Assembly: GCF_001905665.1 (NCBI RefSeq)
Contig: NZ_LIVX01000003.1
Span: 629,478 to 693,477, forward strand
Reading direction: 5' to 3'
Source: Streptomyces sp. CB02261
GTDB lineage: Bacteria > Actinomycetota > Actinomycetes > Streptomycetales > Streptomycetaceae
DNA length: 64,000 nucleotides
A model generated the notes under the pieces. That model searched no databases and was not told the origin of the DNA. It saw nothing but the letters and a program-made list of their open reading frames with translations. Below are positions 1-9,411 of this stretch, in pieces; the first letter of the stretch is position 1; each line of letters opens with the position of its first letter. The position numbers and the translations under genes are program-made.

Positions 1-2675
1 TCCTGCGGATGGTGCGGGTCGGCGACAGGGCGGAGGACGTCCGCCGGCGCCTGAGCCGCGCCGAGTTGGCGGATGTCAGCGGCGGCCGTGCCGAGCCGGT
101 AGTGGACGCGTTCACCAGGGCCCGGCTGCTCACCTGCGAGCAGGAGACTGTCGAGATCACCCACGAGGCTCTGCTGCGCACGTGGCCCCGGCTGCGCGGC
201 TGGATTGACGCCGACCGGGCCGGGCGCCTCACCCACCAGAACCTGGAGGAGGCGGCGGCCACGTGGGACGAGAGCGGTCGTGACCCGGCGCTCCTCTATC
301 GTGGCAGCCCCCTTGAGGTCGCGCGTACCTGGGCGCTCAACGCTCCCCCAAACAGCCTGAGTTCGGAGGCAAGGGCGTTCCTTGCCGCTGGGGAGCGGGC
401 GCGGCGCCGCACCGCTCGGCTGCGGAACGCGGTCATCGCCGCCCTCGCTGTCCTGACCCTGCTCGCCTCGGGTGCCGCAGGCATAGCGTTCCTGCAGCAG
501 GGCGAGGCATTACACCAGCGGGACCTCGCCGTCTACAACCGGGTCGTCGCCGAAGCCGACCGGCTGCGCGGCACGGACCAGTCGCTGGCCTCCCAGCTCG
601 ACCTCGTGGCGCACCGGATGCGGCCTAGCGACGAGACGTACACCCGGCTGCTGAACTCCGGGAACACCCCGCTGTCCAAGCAGCTGCAGGGTCACACCGA
701 ACGGGTCTCGTCGGTGGCGTTCAGCCCGGACGGGCGCACTCTGGCCACCGGCAGCGGCGATGCCACGATCCGACTGTGGGACACCTCCGACCCACGCAGC
801 CCCCGTGCTCTGGGACGGCCGCTCACCGGCCATGCCAAGGCTGTGATGGCGGTGGCGTTCAGCCCGGACGGGCGCACTCTGGCCACTGCCGGTGATGACC
901 GTGACCGGTGGGTCAGGCTGTGGGACGTGTCCGACCCGTCGGATCCCGAGCCTCTCGGCCGGCCCCTGACCGGCCATGACGCCGTCATCAGCGGGGTGGC
1001 GTTCAGCCCGGACGGCCACCTGCTCGCCAGTAGCTCCGGCGATGCCACGGTCCGGCTGTGGGACGTGTCGGACCCGGCCGATGCCAAGCTCGTGGGTAAA
1101 CCGCTCAAGGATGGTCCGGGCAGGCTCTGGGCGGTGGCCTTCTCCCCGGACGGCAAGACAATCGCCACCGGGGCCGACGACTTCAAGGCCCGTTTGTGGG
1201 ATGTGTCCGACCCGAAGGAGCCAAAGCGGCGCGGAGCCCCGCTCACGGGCCACACCAACACTGTCGCGTCCCTGGCGTTCAGCCCCGATAGCCGGACCCT
1301 CGCCACTGGCAGCGGCGACTCCACCGTACGGCTGTGGAACGTCGCGGAGCCTGACAAGCCCACGTACGCCAACCAGCTCCTCAAGGGGCGCAGCGCCGTG
1401 ATCTCCTCGGTGGCGTTCAGCCCGGACGGGCGGATTCTGGCCACCGCCAGTGCGGACGCGACTGTGCAGATGTGGAGCGTCTCCGACCCGGCACGTCCCA
1501 AGGCGCTCGGGCAGCCATGGACGGGGCACAGCAACACCGTGTCGTCGGTGGCGTTCAGCCCCGACGGACTCACCCTCGCCTCCGGCAGCTACGACCAGAC
1601 GGCCCGGCTGTGGGACGTGCCGCGCACGCTGCTGACCGGCCACTTCAACGGTGTGATCGGTGTGGCGTTCAGCCCGGACGGGCGGCTCTTTGCCACCGGT
1701 GGTCTGGACGGGGCGGTGCGGCTGTGGGACACGTCGGAGCCTGGCCGTCCGAAACTGCTCGGTCGGGGGTTCCAGGCTCATACCGCCGGCGTCAGGTCCC
1801 TGGCGTTCAGCCCGGGCGGGAAGTTCCTCGCGAGTGCCGGGTACGACGGCGTGATTCAGCTGTGGAACATCTCCGATCCGTCCAAACCCAAGTACTTGGG
1901 CGATCCTCTGACCGGACACGAGGGCGGCATCTGGACCATGGCGTTCAGCCCGGATGGCAAGACCCTGGCCACCGGCGGCCAGGACGCCACGATCCGCCTG
2001 TGGGATGTCACGGACCCGGGCCGCGCAGGGCCGCTCGGCCGTCCGGTGCGGCACCACGAGGGCATGGTGCTCGCCGTGGCGTTCAGCCCGGACGGCGACA
2101 TGCTGGCCAGCGGCAGCTACGACACCACGGCTCAGCTGTGGGACGTCCGCGACCGGACTGGACCCGAGCGCGTCGGTCGGCCGATGAAGGGCCACATCAA
2201 TGGTGTCTCCTCCCTGGCGTTCAGCCCGGACGGAAAGACCCTCGCCACCGGCAGCAACGACTTCTCGGTGCGCCTGTGGAACATCTCCTCGCCCAGCCAC
2301 CCCATCAGCCTTGGCAAGCCGCTGACTGGACACACCGATTCCGTGTTCGCCCTCGCTTTCAGCCCGGACGGCAGCACCCTCGCCACGGGCAGCTACGGTC
2401 AGTCGTCGGCGCAGCTGTGGGACGTCCGCACGCCCGCCCGGCCGAGCCGTCGCGGCCTGCCGCTGAACGCCCACACCGACTCCGTGTACGCCGTTGTCTT
2501 CAGCCAGGACGGGAAGACGCTGGCCACCGGCAGCCTCGACCAGTCGGCCCGGCTGTGGCAGCTCGACGTGGACACGAGCATCGAGAGAATCTGTGCCGAC
2601 ACCGAGCCCCTCAGCCCCGGGCAATGGCGCCGCTTCGTCGGGGAGGGAGTGGCGTACGCCCCGCCGTGCGCCTGA
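1..2675 (+). CDS. nSTAND-type NTPase/WD40 repeat protein, 3' part only
   Basis: The gene runs in from before the window: the frame is open at base 3 and the first residues look like the end of a STAND-NTPase helical region. A hydrophobic stretch (about 435-500) may be a membrane anchor. Then come 14 WD40 repeats of roughly 45 residues (about 670-2570), each with SVAFSPDG and a terminal RLWD-like motif, enough for two seven-bladed propellers. The linker after blade 7 (about 1610-1640) is shortened, which fits a break between them. The leucine codon at 510-512 is TTA, read in Streptomyces by the bldA tRNA, so translation is probably developmentally controlled. Family proteins carry an upstream NTPase, often with a protease or HTH domain, outside this window. 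Function is unknown; a sensing or scaffold role is inference. A hairpin follows at 2795-2826. Confidence 0.85.
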   Translation, partial: LRMVRVGDRAEDVRRRLSRAELADVSGGRAEPVVDAFTRARLLTCEQETVEITHEALLRTWPRLRGWIDADRAGRLTHQNLEEAAATWDESGRDPALLYRGSPLEVARTWALNAPPNSLSSEARAFLAAGERARRRTARLRNAVIAALAVLTLLASGAAGIAFLQQGEALHQRDLAVYNRVVAEADRLRGTDQSLASQLDLVAHRMRPSDETYTRLLNSGNTPLSKQLQGHTERVSSVAFSPDGRTLATGSGDATIRLWDTSDPRSPRALGRPLTGHAKAVMAVAFSPDGRTLATAGDDRDRWVRLWDVSDPSDPEPLGRPLTGHDAVISGVAFSPDGHLLASSSGDATVRLWDVSDPADAKLVGKPLKDGPGRLWAVAFSPDGKTIATGADDFKARLWDVSDPKEPKRRGAPLTGHTNTVASLAFSPDSRTLATGSGDSTVRLWNVAEPDKPTYANQLLKGRSAVISSVAFSPDGRILATASADATVQMWSVSDPARPKALGQPWTGHSNTVSSVAFSPDGLTLASGSYDQTARLWDVPRTLLTGHFNGVIGVAFSPDGRLFATGGLDGAVRLWDTSEPGRPKLLGRGFQAHTAGVRSLAFSPGGKFLASAGYDGVIQLWNISDPSKPKYLGDPLTGHEGGIWTMAFSPDGKTLATGGQDATIRLWDVTDPGRAGPLGRPVRHHEGMVLAVAFSPDGDMLASGSYDTTAQLWDVRDRTGPERVGRPMKGHINGVSSLAFSPDGKTLATGSNDFSVRLWNISSPSHPISLGKPLTGHTDSVFALAFSPDGSTLATGSYGQSSAQLWDVRTPARPSRRGLPLNAHTDSVYAVVFSQDGKTLATGSLDQSARLWQLDVDTSIERICADTEPLSPGQWRRFVGEGVAYAPPCA

Positions 2676-2794
2676 CGTGCAAGGGCCGAGGCGGATCGGA
2701 AGGCATGGTCACGTTGTTGGTGGGGCTGGTGAGGCGGCGTGTGAGGGAGTAATCCAGAGCCGGGGTCGTGTCGTTCAGGGAGATCACACACGTC

Positions 2795-2826
2795 GAAGGG
2801 CCCCACCGCGAACGGTGGGGCCCTTC
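2795..2826. terminator. Bidirectional terminator hairpin
   Basis: Perfect 13-bp inverted repeat (2795-2807 with 2814-2826) and 6-nt loop, between the WD40 gene and the convergent tRNA-Ser. No long T tract, as is usual in Streptomyces. Confidence 0.75.
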
Positions 2827-2849
2827 AACGAATTGCCCGGTGAGAGCAA

Positions 2850-2937
2850 TGGCGGAGGATACGAGATTCGAACTCGTGAGGGGTTGCCCCCAACACGCTT
2901 TCCAAGCGTGCGCCCTAGGCCTCTAGGCGAATCCTCC
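2850..2937 (-). tRNA. tRNA-Ser (anticodon GGA)
   Basis: Cloverleaf with 7-bp acceptor stem, the long variable arm typical of serine tRNA, a TTCGAAT T-loop, and anticodon GGA in a CTTGGAAAG context. CCA is encoded (top strand tgg at 2850-2852). Confidence 0.93.
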
Positions 2938-3070
2938 GCCGCGAACATTACATGACCGAAGAGGGTGCTCGCGAACTCGATCCAGGTGGGGGTCGGTGCG
3001 AGGTCGGTGCGGGGTCCCTGGAGGGGGAGTGGGATGGGGCGGGGGCTGGGATCGGGTACGCTGGGCGGAG

Positions 3071-3153
3071 CCCCTCACGCGGTGCTATCTGACTGAACTC
3101 CCCCAGGGCCGGAAGGCAGCAAGGGTAGGTCGGCTCTGGCAGGTGCGTGGGGG
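3071..3153 (+). ncRNA. ffs: Signal recognition particle RNA (4.5S, small bacterial type)
   Basis: The apical loop signature GGAAGGCAGCAAGGGTAGG lies at about 3110-3128 within a long hairpin whose ends (cccctcacgc at 3071, gtgcgtgggg near 3142) pair. This is the small SRP RNA that binds Ffh for co-translational targeting. It sits directly upstream of dnaX, an arrangement I recall for Streptomyces. Exact ends are estimated from the pairing. Confidence 0.88.
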
Positions 3154-3331
3154 GCGCTTGCGTTCCCGGGGCGAGTGGGCGATTCCGGGGCTGCGGTGGG
3201 CTTCCCGTCGCTCACGTTCCTCCCCGCGCCCCCGAGCCCCCGCGCCCCCAGTGTCCCGGCCGCGCCCCCGAGCCCCCGGCGTCCCGCCCCCGCCCCCTGG
3301 CGGTTTTTCCCGGGTTGTCGGTGGGCGCCTA

Positions 3332-3344
3332 TAACCTCGTACAT
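3332..3344 (+). promoter_or_regulatory. Leaderless promoter of dnaX
   Basis: TAACCT (3332-3337), then 7 nt, then GTG at 3345. No Shine-Dalgarno sequence precedes the start, and no clear -35 is visible. Predicted transcript start is at or next to the start codon. Confidence 0.5.
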
Positions 3345-5537
3345 GTGTCGTCTCTCGCGCTCTACCGCCGCTATCGTCCCGAGTCCTTCGCCGAGGTCAT
3401 CGGGCAGGAGCATGTCACCGACCCGTTGCAGCAGGCCCTGCGGAACAACCGGGTCAATCACGCGTACCTGTTCAGCGGGCCCCGTGGGTGTGGCAAGACG
3501 ACCAGTGCGCGGATCCTGGCGCGGTGTCTGAACTGTGAGCAGGGGCCGACGCCGACCCCCTGCGGGGAGTGTCAGTCCTGCCGCGACCTCGCGCGGAACG
3601 GGCCGGGGTCGATCGACGTCATCGAGATCGACGCCGCCTCGCACGGTGGCGTGGACGACGCCCGTGACCTGCGGGAGAAGGCCTTCTTCGGGCCCGCGTC
3701 CAGCCGGTACAAGATCTACATCATCGACGAGGCCCACATGGTCACCTCGGCGGGCTTCAACGCCCTGCTGAAGGTGGTCGAGGAGCCGCCGGAGCACCTC
3801 AAGTTCATCTTCGCCACCACCGAGCCCGAGAAGGTCATCGGGACGATCCGGTCCCGGACCCACCACTACCCCTTCCGGCTCGTGCCCCCCGGCACCCTCC
3901 GGGAGTACCTGGGCGAGGTCTGCGGGCGCGAGGGCATCCCCGTCGAGGACGGCGTGCTGCCGCTCGTCGTGCGGGCCGGCGCCGGGTCCGTGCGTGACTC
4001 GATGTCCGTGATGGACCAGCTCCTGGCCGGAGCCGCCGCCGACGGTGTGACGTACGCCATGGCCACCTCCCTGCTCGGCTACACGGACGGCTCGCTGCTC
4101 GACTCCGTCGTGGAGGCGTTCGCGGCCGGCGACGGCGCCGCCGCGTTCGAGGTCGTCGACCGGGTCGTCGAGGGCGGCAACGATCCGCGCCGGTTCGTCG
4201 CCGACCTCCTGGAGCGGCTGCGGGACCTGGTGATCCTGGCCGCCGTGCCGGACGCCGCCGAGAAGGGCCTCATCGACGCCCCGGTCGACGTGATCGAGCG
4301 CATGCAGGCCCAGGCCTCCGTCTTCGGTGCCGCCGAGCTCAGCAGGGCCGCCGACCTCGTCAACAGCGGGCTGACCGAGATGCGGGGCGCCACCTCGCCC
4401 CGCCTCCAGCTGGAGCTGATCTGCGCGCGCGTGCTGCTGCCCGCGGCCTTCGACGACGAGCGTTCCGTGCAGGCGCGGCTCGACCGGCTGGAGCGCGGGG
4501 CGGCCGCCGCGCCCGCGCCCGTCTTCACGCCCGGACCTCCGGCGCCCACCATGGGGTACGTGCCCGGGCCCGACGCCCACACCCCCATGGCCCCGCCCCC
4601 GCCGGCCCCCGCGCCGACCCCGGCCCCCGCCCCCGTACAGGCGCAGCCCACCCCCGCTCCCGTGCACGCGCAGTCCGAGCCCGCTCCTGCTCCCGCCGCT
4701 CCCCGGCCCGGTGCCTGGCCGGGTGCCGCCACCCCCGGTGGCGGGGCGCCCGGCGCCTGGCCCGGCGCGTCCGCACCCGCGGCGCCCGCCCCCGCTCCCG
4801 CACAGGCGCAGCCCGCGCCGCAGGCCCCCGCCCCGGCGGCCACCGGTGGCGGCGGGGACACGGCCCAGGTGCGCAGCCTCTGGCCGCAGATCCTCGACGC
4901 CGTGAAGAACCGGCGCCGCTTCACCTGGATCCTGCTCAGCCAGAACGCGCAGGTCGCGGGCTTCGACGGCACGACCCTCCAGCTCGGCTTCCTCAACGCC
5001 GGGGCCCGGGACAACTTCGCGAGCAGCGGCAGCGAGGACGTCCTCAAGCAGGCCCTCGCCGAGCAGTTCAACGTGAACTGGAAGATCGAGGCGATCATCG
5101 ACCCCTCGGGCGGCGCCTCACCCCCGCCCGCCGCCACCGGCTTCGGCGGCTCGGGCGGGACCGGCGGCTTCGGCGGATCAGGTGGCCCGGGGGGATCCGG
5201 CGGCTTCGGCGGTTCGGGCGGTACGGGCGGGTCGGGAGGCTTCGGCGGTGGTCGCCCGCAGGCGCCCGCGCCGTCCTTCCAGCAGGCCCCGCCGGCCGGC
5301 CCCGCGCCCTCGCAGGCCCCGTCCGCGCCCGCTTCCGCGTTCCCGCAGCCGTCCGCGCCCGCCGCCTCGGGGCCCTCCGCGCCCGCGTACACACCGCCCG
5401 CCCCCCAGCCCGTGGCCCCCGAGGACGACGTACCGGAGGAGGACGATCCGGACCTCGTCGACTCGGCTCTCTCCGGGCACGACCTGATCGTGCGCGAGCT
5501 CGGAGCGACCGTTGTGGAGGAATACACGAACGAGTAG
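3345..5537 (+). CDS. dnaX: DNA polymerase III subunit gamma/tau
   Basis: Clamp-loader ATPase (730 aa) that helps load the beta clamp at the replication fork. The N-terminal AAA+ module shows Walker [13 protein letters not shown], a four-cysteine zinc module (CLNC, then CGECQSC), Walker B IIDEAHM and the sensor region [14 protein letters not shown]. The core ends near residue 375. A long Pro/Ala-rich linker, a folded segment ([16 protein letters not shown]) and a Gly- and Pro-rich tail follow, typical of actinobacterial tau. I chose GTG 3345 because it gives the conserved [11 protein letters not shown] start; upstream codons would read through the SRP RNA. No frameshift site is evident, so a separate short gamma form is not predicted. 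Constitutive housekeeping gene. Confidence 0.95.
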   Translation: MSSLALYRRYRPESFAEVIGQEHVTDPLQQALRNNRVNHAYLFSGPRGCGKTTSARILARCLNCEQGPTPTPCGECQSCRDLARNGPGSIDVIEIDAASHGGVDDARDLREKAFFGPASSRYKIYIIDEAHMVTSAGFNALLKVVEEPPEHLKFIFATTEPEKVIGTIRSRTHHYPFRLVPPGTLREYLGEVCGREGIPVEDGVLPLVVRAGAGSVRDSMSVMDQLLAGAAADGVTYAMATSLLGYTDGSLLDSVVEAFAAGDGAAAFEVVDRVVEGGNDPRRFVADLLERLRDLVILAAVPDAAEKGLIDAPVDVIERMQAQASVFGAAELSRAADLVNSGLTEMRGATSPRLQLELICARVLLPAAFDDERSVQARLDRLERGAAAAPAPVFTPGPPAPTMGYVPGPDAHTPMAPPPPAPAPTPAPAPVQAQPTPAPVHAQSEPAPAPAAPRPGAWPGAATPGGGAPGAWPGASAPAAPAPAPAQAQPAPQAPAPAATGGGGDTAQVRSLWPQILDAVKNRRRFTWILLSQNAQVAGFDGTTLQLGFLNAGARDNFASSGSEDVLKQALAEQFNVNWKIEAIIDPSGGASPPPAATGFGGSGGTGGFGGSGGPGGSGGFGGSGGTGGSGGFGGGRPQAPAPSFQQAPPAGPAPSQAPSAPASAFPQPSAPAASGPSAPAYTPPAPQPVAPEDDVPEEDDPDLVDSALSGHDLIVRELGATVVEEYTNE

Positions 5538-5585
5538 GGGCGTCTCGTTCAGTGGCCCGCACAAGGGGCATCCCGCCCCGCGGGC

Positions 5586-5598
5586 TACCCTGGCTGGC
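5586..5598 (+). promoter_or_regulatory. Leaderless promoter of purD
   Basis: TACCCT (5586-5591), 7-nt spacer, GTG at 5599. No ribosome-binding site. Only about 60 bp separate the dnaX stop from purD, so some readthrough from dnaX is also possible. Confidence 0.55.
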
Positions 5599-6849
5599 GT
5601 GAAGGTCCTCGTCATCGGCGGCGGCGCCCGCGAACACGCCCTGTGCCGCTCTCTCTCCCTCGATCCCGACGTCACCGCTCTGCACTGCGCGCCCGGCAAC
5701 GCCGGAATCGCGGAGGTCGCCGAGCTGCACCCCGTCGACCAGCTGGACGGCGAAGCCGTCGCGCGCCTCGCCACCGAGCTCGGCGCCGAACTGGTCGTCG
5801 TCGGCCCGGAGGCCCCGCTCGTCGCCGGTGTCGCCGACGCCGTCCGCGCGGTCGGCATCCCCGCCTTCGGCCCGTCGCGGGAAGCCGCGCAGCTGGAGGG
5901 CTCCAAGGCGTTCGCCAAGGACGTCATGGCCGGCGCCGGCGTGCCCACCGCGCGCAGCTACGTCTGCACGACCGCGGAGGAGATCGACGAGGCGCTCGAC
6001 GCCTTCGGCGCTCCGTACGTGGTCAAGGACGACGGCCTCGCCGCCGGCAAGGGCGTCGTCGTCACCGACGACCTCGCGCAGGCACGGGCCCACGCGCTCG
6101 CGTGCGACCGGGTGGTCATCGAGGAGTACCTCGACGGCCCCGAGGTCTCCCTCTTCGCGATCACCGACGGCGTCACCGTCCTCCCGCTCCGGCCCGCGCA
6201 GGACTTCAAGCGCGCGCTCGACGGCGACGAGGGCCCCAACACCGGCGGCATGGGCGCCTACTCGCCGCTGCCGTGGGCCGACCCGAAGCTGGTCGAGGAG
6301 GTCCTCGCGACCGTCCTCCAGCCGACGGTCGACGAGCTGCGCCGCCGCGGCACGCCGTTCTCCGGCCTGCTGTACGCGGGTCTGGCGATCACCAGCCGCG
6401 GCGTGCGGGTCATCGAGTTCAACGCGCGCTTCGGCGACCCCGAGACGCAGGTGGTCCTGGCCCGGCTCCGGACGCCGCTGGCCGGCGTCCTGCTGAACTC
6501 CGCCAACGGCACCCTGGAGGACCAGGCGCCGCTGAGCTGGAGCGACGACGCCGCCGTCACCGTGGTCATCGCCTCCCACAACTACCCGGACACCCCGCGG
6601 ACGGGCGACCCGATCGAGGGCCTGGACGAGGTCGCCGAGAAGGACGCCCCGCACGCGTACGTGCTCCACGCCGGTACGAAGCGGGACGGCGACGCGATCG
6701 TGAGCGCGGGCGGCCGCGTCCTCTCGGTCACCGCCACCGGAACGGACCTGGAGCAGGCCCGCGAGCGCGCGTACGCGGCGGTCGGCCGCATCCGCCTTGA
6801 CGGCTCCCAGCACCGTACGGACATCGCGCGGAAGGCCGCCGGAGCCTGA
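5599..6849 (+). CDS. purD: Phosphoribosylamine-glycine ligase (GAR synthetase)
   Basis: Second step of purine synthesis: phosphoribosylamine + glycine + ATP gives GAR. 416 aa, normal length. The ATP-grasp fold is evident: N-terminal [13 protein letters not shown], then [16 protein letters not shown], the ATP-binding stretch [16 protein letters not shown], and [14 protein letters not shown] in the metal and phosphate site. GTG 5599 is the first codon of the conserved VKVLVIGGG start and sits 7 nt after a -10 hexamer, pointing to a leaderless message. Cytoplasmic. It stands apart from purSQL but in the same 22-kb purine neighbourhood. A strong hairpin follows at 6853-6890. Confidence 0.96.
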   Translation: MKVLVIGGGAREHALCRSLSLDPDVTALHCAPGNAGIAEVAELHPVDQLDGEAVARLATELGAELVVVGPEAPLVAGVADAVRAVGIPAFGPSREAAQLEGSKAFAKDVMAGAGVPTARSYVCTTAEEIDEALDAFGAPYVVKDDGLAAGKGVVVTDDLAQARAHALACDRVVIEEYLDGPEVSLFAITDGVTVLPLRPAQDFKRALDGDEGPNTGGMGAYSPLPWADPKLVEEVLATVLQPTVDELRRRGTPFSGLLYAGLAITSRGVRVIEFNARFGDPETQVVLARLRTPLAGVLLNSANGTLEDQAPLSWSDDAAVTVVIASHNYPDTPRTGDPIEGLDEVAEKDAPHAYVLHAGTKRDGDAIVSAGGRVLSVTATGTDLEQARERAYAAVGRIRLDGSQHRTDIARKAAGA

Positions 6850-6852
6850 TTT

Positions 6853-6890
6853 CTCGCGCGGCCGTGCGGGGGACCGTACGGCCGCGCGAG
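6853..6890 (+). terminator. Terminator after purD
   Basis: Perfect 13-bp stem (6853-6865 with 6878-6890), 12-nt loop, no T tract. Confidence 0.7.
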
Positions 6891-7041
6891 CGCCATCACC
6901 TTTGCCCAAAGCCATTCCATCGAGTGACGACTCGGCCATCCGGATGACGTCCGCCACAGCCCCAACTAGGGTGCGGCGCAGGTGTTCCGGCACTTGGCCC
7001 ACCGGCATTGCGATGTCAGTGGCGGGTGCCACAGTGGGGGA

Positions 7042-7119
7042 GTGAGCAACACCGCCACAGGCAGTCCCGACACGGGACGTCCAGACATGGGCGCTCCCGA
7101 CATGGGCAGAAGGGGGTGA
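7042..7119 (+). CDS. Possible 25-codon leader ORF overlapping the next gene
   Basis: GTG at 7042 opens a 25-residue frame with two PDMG repeats. Its TGA (7117-7119) shares a base with the ATG of the following membrane protein (TGATG), a layout typical of translational coupling. A weak promoter is possible: TTGCGA (7008-7013), 16 bp, CACAGT (7030-7035), 6 nt, then GTG. No homologue is known to me. The frame can also extend upstream to GTG 6982. It may be chance; if real, it would set translation of the downstream gene. Confidence 0.25.
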   Translation: MSNTATGSPDTGRPDMGAPDMGRRG

Positions 7120-9104
7120 TGTACGGCGTGTCCGGTACCGGTTCCGTTGTCGGTGAGGAGTGGGGTGTGCGCGCCGCGCGCTCCCGGGCCCTCGGTGTCC
7201 TCCGGGTCCGCGGCAGGGCGCTGGGCCTCGCGATCCTTCCCGCCGCCGTGGCCGTCGTCCTGTACGCGGGCGGGGTCACCGGCCACTTCGCGGGCTCCGG
7301 CTGGGACGTGGCCCGCTGGGTGGTGACCGTCCTCGCGCTCCTCGTCGCCCTCGCCGCCACGGCCGTCGCCCTCGTCGTCGCCCGGGCCCGTCCGGCCGCG
7401 ACGCCGACGGTGGAGCTCTCCGAGACCGCGGCACCCGATCTCTACCGGCTCGTCCGGGACCTGGCCGACCGGCTCGACGTGCCGGCGCCCGCCGCGATAG
7501 CTCTGACACCGGACTGCGACAGCTGGCTGGAGGACCGCACCCACCGGGCCCACCGCGCGCGCCGCACGACCGGCGCCGGCGACAAAGACGGCGCCCCCGT
7601 CCTCGTCATAGGGTCGCCCTTCCTGTGGTGGATGCGGGTCGGCGAACTGCGGGCGGTCCTCGCCCCCGTCGTCGCCGGCACCGGTCCCGCGGCCCATCCC
7701 GACATAGCCGCCGCCCGCCGCTTCGTCCGAGGCCTGGACGCGGCCGTCGCCGTCCCCCGGGCCCCCGGACTCGACCCGCTCCGCAGACTCGGCGCGCACG
7801 GCGTCGGGCAGGTCGCCCGCGTCCTGCTGCGCGCCTGCCGAGGGCACGCCGCCGAGATGGAGCGCGGGGTCGCCGTCGCCGGCTCGGAGCGCGCCCAGGA
7901 CGTGGACTACGGCGTGCGGATCGTCGCGCAGGAGCAGGTCGGCCTGGCCTACGCGGGCTGGGACCGCCTCCTCACCCGGGTCGCGCTGCCCGCCTGGCGG
8001 ATGGGCCGCTGGCCCTCCCGGCTCGACGCGGGCGTGGTCTCCGCCCTGACCGAGCTCTCCCGCCGGGACCGCCTCGCGGACGGCTTCTCCTCCCGCCTCG
8101 GCGAGCGCCCCGCCTGCGACCTCCTGGAAGAGCCGGGAGCGGTCGACGAGGCCACCTCGCTGCTCGCCGCCCGCCTCTTCCACGGCGGCCCGGCCGAAGC
8201 GGGCCCCGACTGGTCCCCGGTGGACTGGAGCCGGTACCCCGAGGAGGTCGTCGACCGGAAGTGGCGTACCGACGCGGCCCGACTGCACCAGGTCCTCGAC
8301 GGCCTCGGCGCGGCCGGCTCCCCGTCCGGGAGCCCGTCCGCCGCCGACGCCCCGACCCTGACCCGGGTGATCGCCCACCTCTCCACGGCTCCCGCGGCGG
8401 CCCTCACGACGCCCACGGCTCCCTCGTCCCCCACGACGACCCCCGTAGCCGTACGAAGCGATTCCACGGACCCCACGGACCCCACAGACCCCACGGACCC
8501 CACGGACTCCACGGACTCCGCAGGCCCCGCAGACACCACCGATCCCGCCGCCGCCATCGACGCCACGGGCACCACCGACCCCCTCGACATCCACGATGGC
8601 GACCTCCACGATGTCGACGACCTCCACGACGTCGACGACGAGATGGAGCCCGTCAACCCGGCCGCCGAGGCGCTCGCCGGGGCGCTCAGCGCGCTCCTCG
8701 CGCGCGAGGAGGCCGCGCGGGAGGCGCGGGTGGCCGCCGCCACCGCCAGGACCGCCGAAGCGGCCGCCAGGGGCGGCGGGCAGGACGACCGGTCCGGCGC
8801 CGCCGTCGCCGTGAGCGGCCCCGACGGGCCGCTGCCGCTCTTCCCGCTCCAGCCGCCCCGCTCCGGCCGTGATCTGCTCGCGGACCACGTGACCGCGATG
8901 GTCTGCTGCGCGGCCGTGGACACCGCCGAGGCCACCCCGGGCCTCGACTGGCTCGACGGGCCCGCGCTCCTGGTCGGAGGCGAGCGGGCGTCGGACCTCG
9001 GCCCCCGTGTGCTGGCCCTCGTCGAGGACGGCGATCCGGAGCCGCTGCGGGTCTGGCTGGCCCGTACAGGGGTGCGCCCGGAGAAGCCCGTACGCCTGGT
9101 CTGA
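7119..9104 (+). CDS. Membrane protein resembling an M48 peptidase without the zinc motif
   Basis: 661 aa. Two membrane segments are visible (about residues 33-52 and 65-89). Residues about 105-290 follow the layout of streptomycete M48 peptidases: LYRLVRDLADRLD, then VLVIGSPFLWWMRVGELRAVLAPVVAG, where a true enzyme has a similar lead-in followed by HELGH. Here the HEXXH position reads PVVAG, and the downstream glutamate motif is not recognisable, so I infer a pseudo-protease. The second half is low-complexity, with a DPT triplet repeat (8463-8520) and Ala/Glu-rich helices. ATG 7119 was chosen for its strong AGGGGG ribosome site. Substrate and partner are unknown. It is probably a conserved Streptomyces gene next to purD. 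Confidence 0.65.
   Translation: MYGVSGTGSVVGEEWGVRAARSRALGVLRVRGRALGLAILPAAVAVVLYAGGVTGHFAGSGWDVARWVVTVLALLVALAATAVALVVARARPAATPTVELSETAAPDLYRLVRDLADRLDVPAPAAIALTPDCDSWLEDRTHRAHRARRTTGAGDKDGAPVLVIGSPFLWWMRVGELRAVLAPVVAGTGPAAHPDIAAARRFVRGLDAAVAVPRAPGLDPLRRLGAHGVGQVARVLLRACRGHAAEMERGVAVAGSERAQDVDYGVRIVAQEQVGLAYAGWDRLLTRVALPAWRMGRWPSRLDAGVVSALTELSRRDRLADGFSSRLGERPACDLLEEPGAVDEATSLLAARLFHGGPAEAGPDWSPVDWSRYPEEVVDRKWRTDAARLHQVLDGLGAAGSPSGSPSAADAPTLTRVIAHLSTAPAAALTTPTAPSSPTTTPVAVRSDSTDPTDPTDPTDPTDSTDSAGPADTTDPAAAIDATGTTDPLDIHDGDLHDVDDLHDVDDEMEPVNPAAEALAGALSALLAREEAAREARVAAATARTAEAAARGGGQDDRSGAAVAVSGPDGPLPLFPLQPPRSGRDLLADHVTAMVCCAAVDTAEATPGLDWLDGPALLVGGERASDLGPRVLALVEDGDPEPLRVWLARTGVRPEKPVRLV
8463..8520 (+). 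repeat. 9-bp tandem repeat encoding Asp-Pro-Thr
   Basis: About six tandem copies of a cacggaccc-type unit inside the pseudo-protease gene. Because the unit is a multiple of three, copy-number change would keep the frame. Confidence 0.8.
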
Positions 9105-9411
9105 GAGCCGCTCGGCGGTCCGTTCACGGCGTGACGTCCCGGAGCTAAAAGTTCCACTCTCGCCAATTCGCGACGAACGGTGACGGAGTGCGTGCGTTAT
9201 GTGATGTGCTGGAGACCGCCACTGACAGAAGCACGATCCAGACGCACACGGCAGAGGCACGACGCTCAGCCAGACGAAACAGCCAGACGAACCAGCCAGA
9301 CGAACCAGCCAGACGACACACCCAGACGACACAGCCACGACGCGCGACACGTCAGTACGCATCAGAAGGCACTGAACAGCCGACCCGGGGGAGTCGAGGG
9401 AGGGGCGCACC
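9105..9411. other. 307-bp intergenic region with a tandem repeat
   Basis: No convincing gene. It holds a 13-bp tandem repeat (9267-9337) and, just before the next start, the ribosome site GGGAGGGG (near 9398). A -10 element is not clear. Confidence 0.6.
9267..9337 (+). repeat. 13-bp minisatellite
   Basis: Five and a half head-to-tail copies of cagccagacgaac with one or two changes per copy, in the upstream region of the dimethylformamidase-like gene. Confidence 0.85.

Noticed and set aside
510..2624. 704-codon open frame on the minus strand opposite the WD40 gene
   Set aside because: Shadow of the repeats: the same 45-residue periodicity appears, with no domain and no ribosome site.
9267..9337. 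CRISPR array
   Set aside because: Units are 13 bp and directly abutting with no spacers, and there are no cas genes.
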